Assembly (NCBI RefSeq): GCF_003185895.1
Contig: NZ_QHLY01000007.1
Location: 62,001 to 126,000 of the forward strand
Length of the DNA stretch: 64,000 nucleotides
Direction: 5' to 3'
Origin: Cryobacterium arcticum
GTDB taxonomy: Bacteria; Actinomycetota; Actinomycetes; Actinomycetales; Microbacteriaceae
Below, one piece after another: positions 1 to 8,118 of this stretch; position 1 is the first letter of the stretch, and every line of letters begins with the position of its first letter. The notes beneath the pieces were generated by a model. The model saw only the letters and a program-made list of their open reading frames with translations, had not been told where the DNA came from and did not search any database. Made by a program: the position numbers and the translations under genes.

Positions 1-98
1 ACCTCGTGCCCGTGCAAGACCAGGTCGTGCACGCCGGACGGCGTGATCGCCACCCTGAACTCGTTGTCCTTGACCTCTGACGGCACTGCGACCCGCAT
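1..98 (-). CDS. ald: Alanine dehydrogenase, N-terminal fragment cut by the window edge
   Basis: Only the first 32 codons are present; the gene continues beyond position 1. The translation begins MRVAVPSEVKDNEFRVA and continues ITPSGVHDLVLHGHE, the characteristic start of NAD-dependent L-alanine dehydrogenase (reversible L-alanine to pyruvate plus ammonia), where the Arg of the EYRVA/EFRVA motif contacts substrate in the family. The ATG at 98 is preceded by AGGAG with suitable spacing. It is transcribed divergently from the polyamine importer across a 269-nt gap that contains an A/T-rich patch around 240-265; I could not assign a convincing promoter there. Identification rests on the short N-terminus only. 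Confidence 0.8.
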   Translation of the reverse strand, partial: MRVAVPSEVKDNEFRVAITPSGVHDLVLHGHE

Positions 99-367
99 GG
101 TGCTCCTTTGCCCGAGCGGGTGCGTCTCATCGTTGACACGGACCCGTGCGCACAGCCTACTGCGACGGCGGAGCGACCGATCTGTGCGCTTTCGAGTGTG
201 TTACCCCGACCGCACGGACGGTATCAGCCGAAATGCCCTGGAATGTTAACGTTTATCGCATTTTGTGGCGTGTTCAGCTCCGTCTGTGTCAGTATCGGTC
301 CACTCGTCACGCAGCGGGCCGGGCCCATCCCGACGCTCAGGCCGCTGAAGAATGCAAGGAGACTGAC

Positions 368-1582
368 ATGACGCCGAGGCCCATGCCCGCAGACCCGATG
401 ATTCAGCAGCTGATCCGGCAGGCCAGGCAGTCCCAGATGGGCCGGCGCACTCTCCTCACCGGCGCGGGCGTGGGCGCAGCCGCGCTGGCCCTCGCCGCCT
501 GCTCCACCGGCACCGCGGCGAAGCCGACCGCGGCGGCGGACAAGTCCGACAGCGAGAAGACCTTGCGCTGGGACAACTGGGCGCTCTACATCGACGTGGA
601 CGACGCCGGCAACTACCCCACCCTCGAGGCGTTCACCGCTGAGACCGGCATCAAGGTGGAGTACACCGAGGCCGTCGACGATAACAACACCTACTACGGC
701 AAGGTCAAGGACCAGCTCGCCCTCGGCAAGGACATCGGCGCCGACACCGTCTGCCTGACCGACTGGATGGTCGGCCGGCTCGCCCGGTTCGGCTATCTGC
801 AGGAACTCGACCACGCCAACATTCCCAACCTGGCCAACCTGCTGCCCACCCTGAAAGATGTGGACTTCGACCCCGGACGCGCTCTGTCGGTGCCGTGGCA
901 GGGCGGCTTCGCCGGCATCTGTTGGAACAAGGAGAAATTCCCCGACGGCATCGGATCGGTGGAGGAGCTGTGGAGCACCCCTGAGCTCAAGGGCCGGGTC
1001 GGTGTGCTCTCCGAGATGCGCGACACCATGGGCCTGATCATGCTCGATGCGGGCGTCGACATCTCCGGCGACTGGGGCGACGACGAGTTCACCGCTGCTA
1101 TCGACGTGCTGAAAAAGCAGGTCAGCGACGGCCAGGTGCGCAACATCAAGGGCAACTCCTACAAGGAAGACCTCGTCAACGGCGACAGCCTCGCCGCCAT
1201 CGTCTGGTCGGGCGACATCGTGCAGCTCAATGCCGAGAACGGCGACAAGTGGGGATTCGTGGTGCCGGAGAAGGGCGGCACCATCTGGAACGACAACTTC
1301 GTCGTGCCGATCGGCTCCGCGCACAAGGCCAACGCCGAAGCGCTGATCGACTACTACTACGACCCGGCCGTGGCCGCCGAGGTCGCCGCCTACGTGAACT
1401 ACATCACCCCGGTCGCCGGCGCGAAGGAAGCGGCCATGGAGATCGATCCGGAGCTCGCCGAGAACCAGCTGATCTTCCCCGACGACGCCACCCTCGCCAA
1501 GGCAAAGGTGTTCCGCACCCTCACCGGGGCAGAGGAGCAGACCTACGGCGCGCAATTCCAGAGCATCCTGCTGGGAGCCTGA
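368..1582 (+). CDS. potD: Polyamine (spermidine/putrescine) ABC transporter substrate-binding lipoprotein
   Basis: A 404-aa extracytoplasmic binding protein of the PotD/PotF family. The start at ATG 368 is chosen because AAGGAG lies at 356-361, six nt upstream; a longer reading frame upstream lacks a signal. The N-terminus carries a twin-arginine-like stretch (MGRRTLLTG, residues about 27-35) followed by a hydrophobic segment and a lipobox ending LAAC, so it is probably a Tat-exported lipoprotein. The mature part has the family pattern WDNWALYID near the N-terminus and the tail typical of PotD-like proteins. It is the first gene of a four-gene importer operon (binding protein, ATPase, two permeases). 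Substrate specificity inside the polyamine group cannot be fixed from sequence; nearby 4-aminobutyrate aminotransferases fit putrescine use. Confidence 0.88.
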   Translation: MTPRPMPADPMIQQLIRQARQSQMGRRTLLTGAGVGAAALALAACSTGTAAKPTAAADKSDSEKTLRWDNWALYIDVDDAGNYPTLEAFTAETGIKVEYTEAVDDNNTYYGKVKDQLALGKDIGADTVCLTDWMVGRLARFGYLQELDHANIPNLANLLPTLKDVDFDPGRALSVPWQGGFAGICWNKEKFPDGIGSVEELWSTPELKGRVGVLSEMRDTMGLIMLDAGVDISGDWGDDEFTAAIDVLKKQVSDGQVRNIKGNSYKEDLVNGDSLAAIVWSGDIVQLNAENGDKWGFVVPEKGGTIWNDNFVVPIGSAHKANAEALIDYYYDPAVAAEVAAYVNYITPVAGAKEAAMEIDPELAENQLIFPDDATLAKAKVFRTLTGAEEQTYGAQFQSILLGA

Positions 1583-1585
1583 GCC

Positions 1586-2788
1586 GTGGCGACGGGAGCA
1601 TTCGCCGATCGCGGCGCCGACCTCGAACTCGTCGGCATCCAGAAACGGTTCCCCGGTTTCACCGCCATCGAACACCTCGACCTGGTCATTCCGGCCGGTT
1701 CGTTCTTCGCCCTGCTCGGCCCGTCCGGCTGCGGCAAGACCACGACGCTTCGCCTGGTGGCAGGCCTGGAGGACCCCACCGACGGGCGCATCCTGATCGG
1801 CGGCCAGGATGTCACCACCCAGAAGGCCTACCAACGACCGGTCAACACCGTCTTCCAGAGCTACGCCCTCTTTCCGCATATGACGGTGCTCGAGAACGTG
1901 GCCTTCGGGCTGCGCCGCCGCAAGATCACGGATGCCGTGGCGAAGGCGCACGAGGCGCTGCGGCTGGTCGAACTCGACCACCTGGCCGCCCGCAAACCCG
2001 TGCAGCTCTCCGGCGGACAGCAGCAACGGGTGGCTCTGGCCCGCGCGATCGTCAACCGGCCCGCCCTGCTGCTGCTCGACGAGCCGCTGGGCGCGCTCGA
2101 CCTCAAGCTCCGCCGGCAGATGCAGCTCGAGCTCAAGAACATCCAGGAAGAGGTCGGCCTCACCTTCCTGCACGTCACCCACGACCAGGAAGAGGCCATG
2201 ACCATGGCCGACACCGTCGCCGTGATGAACAAGGGCATGATCGAACAGATGGGCAGCCCCGAGCTGCTCTACGAACTGCCGCGCACAGCATTCGTGGCCA
2301 ACTTCCTCGGCCAGTCCAACTTGTTCACCGGCCCGGTGGTGGGGGAGACCAGCACCTCGATCGCCGTCGACGTCGCCGGGCGCAGCATCGTGGTGCCCAA
2401 GGCCCGCTCGCACCGGCACGGCGGCGACGTCACCATCGGCGTGCGGCCCGAGAAGCTCAGCCTGCACCGTGACCTGCCCGCACCCGACTCCGCCTCAAAC
2501 GTGCTCGGCCCTGGCCGGGTCACCGACGTCTCCTTCACCGGGGTCAGCACCCAGTACCTCGTGGCCGTTCCTGGCCTGGGCACCCTGGTGGTGTTCGAAC
2601 AGAACCGGTCCGCCGGCCCGATCGAAGGCGAGGGCGACGAGGTCTGGGTGACCTGGAACGTGGAGCACGGCTTCGGCTTGGACGACGATCCGGCCGCGCA
2701 GACGGAAAAGTTCGTCGCCGACACCACCACGCAGAGCCTGGCGGCGCAGCGGCGCGCCGACCTGCTCACGGAGCTCGAGGAGGCCTGA
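1586..2788 (+). CDS. potA: Polyamine ABC transporter ATP-binding protein
   Basis: A 400-aa cytoplasmic ATPase that powers the adjacent permeases. Visible motifs in order: Walker A GPSGCGKT at 45-52, Q-loop Gln about 91, signature LSGGQQQR at 141-148, Walker B LLLLDEP at 161-167, and the switch His at about 199. The C-terminal third (about 290-370) fits the TOBE regulatory domain of the PotA/MalK class. It begins with GTG at 1586, three nt after the binding-protein stop, and is co-transcribed with it. Length agrees with PotA proteins (about 370-400 aa). Confidence 0.92.
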   Translation: MATGAFADRGADLELVGIQKRFPGFTAIEHLDLVIPAGSFFALLGPSGCGKTTTLRLVAGLEDPTDGRILIGGQDVTTQKAYQRPVNTVFQSYALFPHMTVLENVAFGLRRRKITDAVAKAHEALRLVELDHLAARKPVQLSGGQQQRVALARAIVNRPALLLLDEPLGALDLKLRRQMQLELKNIQEEVGLTFLHVTHDQEEAMTMADTVAVMNKGMIEQMGSPELLYELPRTAFVANFLGQSNLFTGPVVGETSTSIAVDVAGRSIVVPKARSHRHGGDVTIGVRPEKLSLHRDLPAPDSASNVLGPGRVTDVSFTGVSTQYLVAVPGLGTLVVFEQNRSAGPIEGEGDEVWVTWNVEHGFGLDDDPAAQTEKFVADTTTQSLAAQRRADLLTELEEA

Positions 2789-2791
2789 CCC

Positions 2792-3709
2792 ATGGCCTTC
2801 GCCGCCTTCGCCAGCACCGCAGCCCCGCCAACGGATGCGCCGCCGCGCCGCCGCAGCCCGGTGGCTCTGCTCCTGCTGCTGCCCGGCATCCTGTATCTGG
2901 TGTTGTTCTTCCTGGCCCCGCTGGTGTCGCTTGTGCTCACCTCGCTGCAGGCGCCGAGCGAGTTCGGTGACATCGGTCAGTACAGCTACGCCTTCCGCTG
3001 GGAAAACTACGTGGTCGTGATCGAGCAGTACTGGCCGCACATCCTGCGCTCGTTCGGCTACGCCCTCACCGCCACGGTGCTCGCGCTGCTGTTCAGCTAC
3101 CCGCTGGCCTACTTCATCGGCGTCACCACCCGCAGATGGCCGCTGCTGCAGAGCCTGATGCTGGTGCTCGTGATCGCACCGTTCTTCATCAGCTTCCTGC
3201 TGCGCACGCTGGCCTGGAAGCAGATCCTCTCCGACGAATCGTTCCTGGTCACCTCGCTCAAGGCTGTGTCGCTGCTGGCTCCGGATGCGCACCTCACCGG
3301 CACGGCGTTCTCGGTGATCTTCGGCCTCACCTACAATTTCATCCCTTTCATGACCCTGCCGCTGTACACGACGTTGGAGCGGCTGGACCTTCGCTACCTC
3401 GAGGCCGGCAACGACCTCTACGCCAGCCCGGTCCAGGTCTTCCGCAAAGTCACCATCCCGCTGTCGATGCCGGGCATCGTGGCCGGCACCCTGCTCACCT
3501 TCATCCCAGCGGCCGGTGACTACATCAATGCCAGCCGGGACTTCCTCGGCGGGGCGGACACCCAGATGATCGGCAACGTGATCGAGGCCAACTTCCTGGT
3601 GCTGCTCAACTACCCGGCGGCGGCGGCGCTATCGATCATCCTGATGACGGTGATCCTCGTGATCGTGGGCGTCTACGTGAAACGGTCCGGAACGGAGGAG
3701 CTGCTGTGA
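2792..3709 (+). CDS. potB: Polyamine ABC transporter permease, PotB type
   Basis: A 305-aa inner-membrane permease with about six predicted membrane segments. The cytoplasmic EAA-type loop, which docks on the ATPase, is seen as EAGNDLYASPVQVFRKVTIPL (start shown only) around residue 210, and PGIVAGTLLTFIPAAGDY follows, as in PotB. The start ATG 2792 follows GAGGAGG (2777-2783) and the upstream stop by three nt. Forms a heterodimer with the next gene product. Confidence 0.9.
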   Translation: MAFAAFASTAAPPTDAPPRRRSPVALLLLLPGILYLVLFFLAPLVSLVLTSLQAPSEFGDIGQYSYAFRWENYVVVIEQYWPHILRSFGYALTATVLALLFSYPLAYFIGVTTRRWPLLQSLMLVLVIAPFFISFLLRTLAWKQILSDESFLVTSLKAVSLLAPDAHLTGTAFSVIFGLTYNFIPFMTLPLYTTLERLDLRYLEAGNDLYASPVQVFRKVTIPLSMPGIVAGTLLTFIPAAGDYINASRDFLGGADTQMIGNVIEANFLVLLNYPAAAALSIILMTVILVIVGVYVKRSGTEELL

Positions 3710-4515
3710 CCCGTCTCTCCCTGGGCAAGTGGCTGCTGCCGGTGTATTCGGCGCTCGCGTTGCTCTTCCTGATGATCCCGATCGCCTACACCTTCGTGTT
3801 CTCGTTCAACGACTCGCTCAAGTCGAACATCACTTGGCGGGGCTTCACGCTCGATAAGTGGCTCAACGTCTGCGCGGTGCAGAACGGCGCGGTCTGCGAG
3901 GCGTTCGGCAACAGCCTGCTGATCGGCGCCGTCTCCACGGTGCTCGCCACGACGCTGGGCACCATGATCGCGATCGCGCTGGTGCGCTACCGGTTCAAAT
4001 TCCGGGCCGGCACGAGCCTGCTGTTGTTCCTGCCGATGGCTACCCCGGAAGTGGTGCTCGGTGCGGGACTCGCGGCGCAGTTCCTCTCTCTCGGGGTGCC
4101 CAAGGACATGCTCACGATCATCCTGGCGCACACCATGTTCTGCATCAGCTTCGTGGTGGTCACGGTGAAGGCCCGGGTCGCCGGCCTCGACCCGGCGCTC
4201 GAGGAGGCCGGCCGGGACCTGTACGGCTCGCCGGCCCAGGTGTTCGCGCGGATCACCTTCCCGCTGCTGTTGCCGGGCATCCTGGCGGCCGCGCTGCTGT
4301 CGTTCGCGCTCAGCTTCGACGACTTCATCATCACCAACTTCAACTCCGGCGCGGTGACGACGTTCCCCAAGTACATCTACATCTCGGCGTCACGTGGCAT
4401 CCCGGCCGAGGCCAACGTGATCGCCTCAGCGGTGTTCATTCTGGCCCTGGTGATCGTGGTGACCGCGCAGGTCTCCGCTGCCGCCCGGGCCAAACGCCAG
4501 GCCCGCCTCGGTTAG
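3706..4515 (+). CDS. potC: Polyamine ABC transporter permease, PotC type
   Basis: A 269-aa inner-membrane permease, partner of the preceding PotB-like protein. It starts with GTG at 3706, overlapping the potB stop in GTGA, which implies translational coupling. It contains the permease loop EEAGRDLYGSPAQVFARI and the conserved SFALSFDDFIITNF typical of PotC. It is the last gene of the operon. Its stop overlaps the stop of the convergent BCCT carrier by four nt, so there is no room for a separate terminator between the two. Confidence 0.9.
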   Translation: MTRLSLGKWLLPVYSALALLFLMIPIAYTFVFSFNDSLKSNITWRGFTLDKWLNVCAVQNGAVCEAFGNSLLIGAVSTVLATTLGTMIAIALVRYRFKFRAGTSLLLFLPMATPEVVLGAGLAAQFLSLGVPKDMLTIILAHTMFCISFVVVTVKARVAGLDPALEEAGRDLYGSPAQVFARITFPLLLPGILAAALLSFALSFDDFIITNFNSGAVTTFPKYIYISASRGIPAEANVIASAVFILALVIVVTAQVSAAARAKRQARLG

Positions 4516-6221
4516 TGCCGGTTGTCGTCGGTGGCCGGGGATGCGGCATCCGCCGGCCCCCCGTCGTCGTCACCGTCGGTGGCCGGCCTGGTGAACGGCA
4601 CCATGCCGAGAACCTCGGAGGACGTGCGTACCGGACCGACCGTGCGTTTGCGCAACGGGTCGCGGCGCAGGTCGACATAGAGGGACACGCACAGGCCGAT
4701 GATGATCAGCACGAACGGGGTCGCCGCCAGGATCGTAAAGGTCTGCAGCGCCCCCAAGCCGCCCACGAACAGGAGCACTGCGGCGACAGCGCCGGTGAGC
4801 ACTGCCCAGAAGATCACCAGCGGCTTCCACGGTTCCTTGCGGCCGCGACTCGAGAGCGTGCCGAGCACGAGGGCGCCGGCATCCGCGCCGCTGACGAAGA
4901 ACACTGCCGTGAGCACCATCACCACCAGGGCAGAGCCGATGAAGAACGGGTACTGCTGCAAAGCGGCGAAGAACCCGGCGGCCTCGCTGCCGGTTCCGGC
5001 GATGTCGATGCCGCCCAGCTGTAGGTGCAGGCCGGCGCCGCCGAAAACGACGAACCAGAGGATGCTGACCGCTGTCGGCACCAGGAGCACGCCGAGGACG
5101 AATTCGCGGATCGTGCGGCCGCGGGAGATCCTGGCGATGAAGGTGCCGACGAACGGGGTCCAGGAGATCCACCACGCCCAGTAGAAGATCGTCCAGCTGG
5201 CCAGCCAGTCGCTGCCGCCGAACACGGCGGAGTGGAAACTCATCGGGACGAGATCGGCCAGGTACGCGCCGACGGCCGACGGCAGCAGGTTCAGGATGAA
5301 CACTGTCGGGCCGACCACGAAGACGAACACCACGAGCACGGCGGACAACACCATGTTCGTGTTGCTGAGCCACTTGATCCCCTTGGCGAGCCCGCTCGCG
5401 GCGGAGAAGACCACGCCGACCGTGAGCACGCAGATGATGATGATGGGCAGGGCGGTGCCCGGGTCGTCGGCGAACTCACCGGTGGTCAGCAGTGAGAAGC
5501 CGGCCGCGATCTGCAGCGCACCCAGCCCGAGTGACGTCGCAGAGCCGAACTTGGTGCAGATGATCGCCAGGATGTCGATCGGCTTGCCCCAGCCCTTGTT
5601 GACGATGCGGTCCCTGCCGAAGATGGCCTGGAACGGGGAGCTCATCAGGTTGCCGCGTCCCATCCGGTAGGTCGAGTAGGCCAGCGCGAGGCCGACCACC
5701 GCGTAGATCGCCCACGGATGCAGACCCCAGTGGAAGAAGGTGTATGCCATCGCCGCGTTGGCTGCCTCCGGGCTGTTCGGCTCAGCATCGACGAACGGCG
5801 GGGGAGAGGCCAGGTGGGTGACGGGTTCGAAGACGCCGTAGAACATCAAGCCGATGCCCATGCCTGCGCTGAACATCATCGATACCCAGGACAGCGTCGA
5901 GAACTCGGTCTTCTGCCCTTCGCGCGAGAGCGGGATGCTGCCGTACCGGCCGAACGCCAGCACCAGCGCAAAGACCACGAAGCCAGTTGCCCCCAGGATG
6001 AACAGCCAGCCCAGGTTGCTGGTGACCCAGCCCAGGGCTGCTGACGCCCCTGCGCCCACGGCTTCGGTGAAGAACACACCGCACAGGCAGACCACGAGGA
6101 TGATACCGGCGGAGACGCCGAAGACCGTTTTGTCTACGGTGGCCCAGCCGGTGCGGGCGGGTTCGTCGACCGCGTCCCCGAGCGCGGATTCTATGTCGTC
6201 GTCGGATAAGCCTCTGGACAT
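4512..6221 (-). CDS. BCCT-family transporter (glycine betaine/choline/carnitine type)
   Basis: A 569-aa secondary transporter with about 12 membrane segments. Two BCCT hallmarks are visible: GMGIGLMFYGVFEPVTH, corresponding to the substrate- and sodium-site segment, and the Trp-rich FYWAWWISWTPFVGTFIARI family signature. Members import compatible solutes driven by Na+ or H+; which one is used here is not determinable. The start ATG at 6221 is supported by AAGGAGCACC just upstream. The acidic N-terminus and the Asp-rich C-terminus are cytoplasmic, and in homologues such tails sense osmotic state. Convergent with potC (4-nt stop overlap) and divergent from the adenosyltransferase. Confidence 0.9.
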   Translation of the reverse strand: MSRGLSDDDIESALGDAVDEPARTGWATVDKTVFGVSAGIILVVCLCGVFFTEAVGAGASAALGWVTSNLGWLFILGATGFVVFALVLAFGRYGSIPLSREGQKTEFSTLSWVSMMFSAGMGIGLMFYGVFEPVTHLASPPPFVDAEPNSPEAANAAMAYTFFHWGLHPWAIYAVVGLALAYSTYRMGRGNLMSSPFQAIFGRDRIVNKGWGKPIDILAIICTKFGSATSLGLGALQIAAGFSLLTTGEFADDPGTALPIIIICVLTVGVVFSAASGLAKGIKWLSNTNMVLSAVLVVFVFVVGPTVFILNLLPSAVGAYLADLVPMSFHSAVFGGSDWLASWTIFYWAWWISWTPFVGTFIARISRGRTIREFVLGVLLVPTAVSILWFVVFGGAGLHLQLGGIDIAGTGSEAAGFFAALQQYPFFIGSALVVMVLTAVFFVSGADAGALVLGTLSSRGRKEPWKPLVIFWAVLTGAVAAVLLFVGGLGALQTFTILAATPFVLIIIGLCVSLYVDLRRDPLRKRTVGPVRTSSEVLGMVPFTRPATDGDDDGGPADAASPATDDNRH

Positions 6222-6341
6222 GGTGCTCCTTGCCGACCGAACCGGCTCCGATCACCTCTCGTTGTGCACAATCAGTGATGACGTGACGAAAGTGCTGGCC
6301 CGCGGTCTGCATCAACGGTACGTGGATTCAGAGGACATTAC

Positions 6342-6347
6342 TATAGT
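6342..6347 (+). promoter_or_regulatory. -10 box TATAGT, leaderless start for the adenosyltransferase
   Basis: TATAGT is followed by seven nt and then ATG at 6355. No Shine-Dalgarno sequence precedes this ATG. This is the geometry of a leaderless actinobacterial transcript. A GTG at 6346 is in frame but lies inside the box. Confidence 0.6.
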
Positions 6348-6354
6348 GGCCGCT

Positions 6355-6999
6355 ATGGCTGAACTCGATGAATCCGGAACCGCTGGGCCCTCTTTGTATA
6401 CCGGTCGAGGCGATTTCGGTCGCACCACCTTCGGCCGGCACGGCGACGTGGCCAAGACCGATGTGCGTGTCGCCGCCTACGAGGATTGTGACGAGGCGAA
6501 CGCGCAGGTGAGTGTGGTGATGGCCGTCGGCAACCTGCCGATCGGGATCACGTCCACCCTGGCGAGCGTGCAGAACGACCTGTTCGACCTGGTCGCAGAC
6601 CTGGCCGTGCCGCTGGACGCTGCCGAGCCCGCGACCGCGCGCATCCAAGAATCCCACCTGACCCGCCTGGAGCGGGCGGTCGACCATTTCGAGCCGGATG
6701 CCGCCGACCTCAGCGGCTTCGTGCTCCCCGGCGGCACCGTTGCCGCCTCGCTGCTCTATCAGGCGCGTGCCGTGGTGCGGCGAGCCGAGCGGTCGGTCTG
6801 GGTCGCCGTCGAGGCGCATCCTGCCGCGGTCAATCCGTTGTGCGCACGCTACCTGAACCGGCTCTCGACGCTGCTGTTCGTGCTCGCCCGGGGAGCGAAT
6901 GCAGAGCACGGCGACGTGCAGTGGGTGCCGGAGGCGTCGGCGCTGGCCATGGCGCAGGAAGACGGCGCAGCCGCGCAGGACCCCGCCACCCCCGCCTAA
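6355..6999 (+). CDS. Cob(I)yrinic acid a,c-diamide adenosyltransferase, PduO/ATR type
   Basis: A 214-aa cytoplasmic enzyme that transfers the 5-prime-deoxyadenosyl group of ATP to cob(I)alamin, producing adenosylcobalamin. The family ATP-binding motif TGxGDxGxT is present as TGRGDFGRT near residue 22. It is followed by KTDVRVAAYEDCDEANAQ (the AYGTVDELN region), FVLPGG, RAVVRRAERSV and VNPLCARYLNRLSTLLFVLAR, all in PduO order. Start ATG 6355 is chosen from the leaderless -10 box (6342-6347). No cobalamin-dependent enzyme lies beside it here. Terminates at a bidirectional hairpin shared with the convergent asparaginase. Confidence 0.9.
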   Translation: MAELDESGTAGPSLYTGRGDFGRTTFGRHGDVAKTDVRVAAYEDCDEANAQVSVVMAVGNLPIGITSTLASVQNDLFDLVADLAVPLDAAEPATARIQESHLTRLERAVDHFEPDAADLSGFVLPGGTVAASLLYQARAVVRRAERSVWVAVEAHPAAVNPLCARYLNRLSTLLFVLARGANAEHGDVQWVPEASALAMAQEDGAAAQDPATPA

Positions 7000-7012
7000 T
7001 CAGCTCCAGGCA

Positions 7013-7072
7013 CGCGAGAGCGGCGGAGTGGCTGCCTCAGCGCGCTGAGGCGACCACACGACCGCTCTCGTG
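7013..7072. terminator. Two-tier hairpin at a convergent junction (CGCGAGAG arms)
   Basis: Outer arms CGAGAGCGG (7015-7023) and CCGCTCTCG (7062-7070) enclose a perfect 18-nt palindrome GCCTCAGCGCGCTGAGGC (7034-7051). It sits between the ends of the adenosyltransferase and asparaginase genes and probably terminates both. Outer arms resemble those of the hairpins at 10628, 27659 and 34329. Confidence 0.65.
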
Positions 7073-7078
7073 AACGGT

Positions 7079-8116
7079 CTAGACGTAGCTGACGCGGATC
7101 TGGCCGATGGGCTGACCGCCGCCGAAGACCGCGAGCTTCAGCTCGGGCACGATCGCGTCGATGTCGGCCCGGCGTACCGCGCCGGCATCCGCCAGCAGGC
7201 TGAGCGCCACGATGGTCGCGGCGCGCAGATTGCCGTCGAGGATCTTCAGCGCCACCGTTGTGCCGTTCTCTGCCGAGGCGACCATGATGCCCTCGGCGCC
7301 GCCCTTAACGAACAGGCCGAGCCGCTCGATCGCGATCGAGTCAGGCAGGCCGGGGCCGGCGATGACCCAACCGTTTTCCCGAACCGCCTCGGCCAGGAAC
7401 CCGGCCTCACGGTAGATGGCGAACGGCGAGCTCGACTTCGAGGTGGCGATGCGGGCGATGCCGCGGGCCAGCGCGGTCAACGACAGCGCGTGCACCGGGG
7501 CACCGCAGCCGTCGACACCGCTGGCGGCGGGACGTTCGCCGGTGAAGCGCTCAACGACGTCGAGAATGCGCTTCTGAAGCGGATGCTCCGGGTCGAGATA
7601 TCCCGCGGTCGGCCAGTGGTTCTGCACGCAGGCCACGAGCATCGCCGCGTGCTTGCCCGAGCAGTCGGAGTAGATCGGGGCGGGCCCGGCGCCCTGCCGC
7701 ACCAGGGAATCCCGGGTGCCGGAGTCGCCCGGCCAGGTCGGGGTGCAGCCGAGGTCGGTCTCGGACAGACCGGCCCGGGCGAGCAGCCCGCGCACCAGGT
7801 CGGTGTGCTTCTGGGTGCCGGAGTGGCTGGAGGTCGCGATCGCGGCATCCTCACCGCGCAGCACCACACCACTGGCCATCACGGCGATGGCCTGGAACGG
7901 TTTCATCGACGAGCGTGGGAACACCGGGGCGTTGACGTCGCCCAGCGCGCGGAGTACCGCCCCGTCGCTGCCGAGCACCACCGCGGCGCCGGCGTGCCGG
8001 GATTCGATGAAGCCAGAGCGTTCGACCACGGCCAGTTCGACGGCGTCGATCACCTCGATGGTGCCGGCAGTGGCGGGGGAGGCCGCACCGAACGCGGCCG
8101 GTGTTGTTGTCGTCAC
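7079..8116 (-). CDS. L-asparaginase II family protein (Rhizobium etli type)
   Basis: A 345-aa protein of the asparaginase II family, unrelated to the E. coli AnsB fold, hydrolysing L-asparagine to aspartate and ammonia. Family blocks are intact: RSSMKPFQ (68-75), SSHSGTQKH (96-104), DCSGKHAAM (151-159) and GVDGCGAP (200-207); the Ser, Lys and Cys residues in these blocks are the conserved ones. It starts with GTG at 8116, two nt after the stop of the upstream aminotransferase gene, so it is the second gene of that operon. The pairing suggests use of amino acids as nitrogen sources. Confidence 0.88.
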   Translation of the reverse strand: MTTTTPAAFGAASPATAGTIEVIDAVELAVVERSGFIESRHAGAAVVLGSDGAVLRALGDVNAPVFPRSSMKPFQAIAVMASGVVLRGEDAAIATSSHSGTQKHTDLVRGLLARAGLSETDLGCTPTWPGDSGTRDSLVRQGAGPAPIYSDCSGKHAAMLVACVQNHWPTAGYLDPEHPLQKRILDVVERFTGERPAASGVDGCGAPVHALSLTALARGIARIATSKSSSPFAIYREAGFLAEAVRENGWVIAGPGLPDSIAIERLGLFVKGGAEGIMVASAENGTTVALKILDGNLRAATIVALSLLADAGAVRRADIDAIVPELKLAVFGGGQPIGQIRVSYV

Positions 8117-8118
8117 GA

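Noticed and set aside
99-367. TTGACA (133-138) as the -35 of potD
   Set aside because: No acceptable -10 lies 16-18 nt downstream, and it is over 200 nt from the start; left unassigned.
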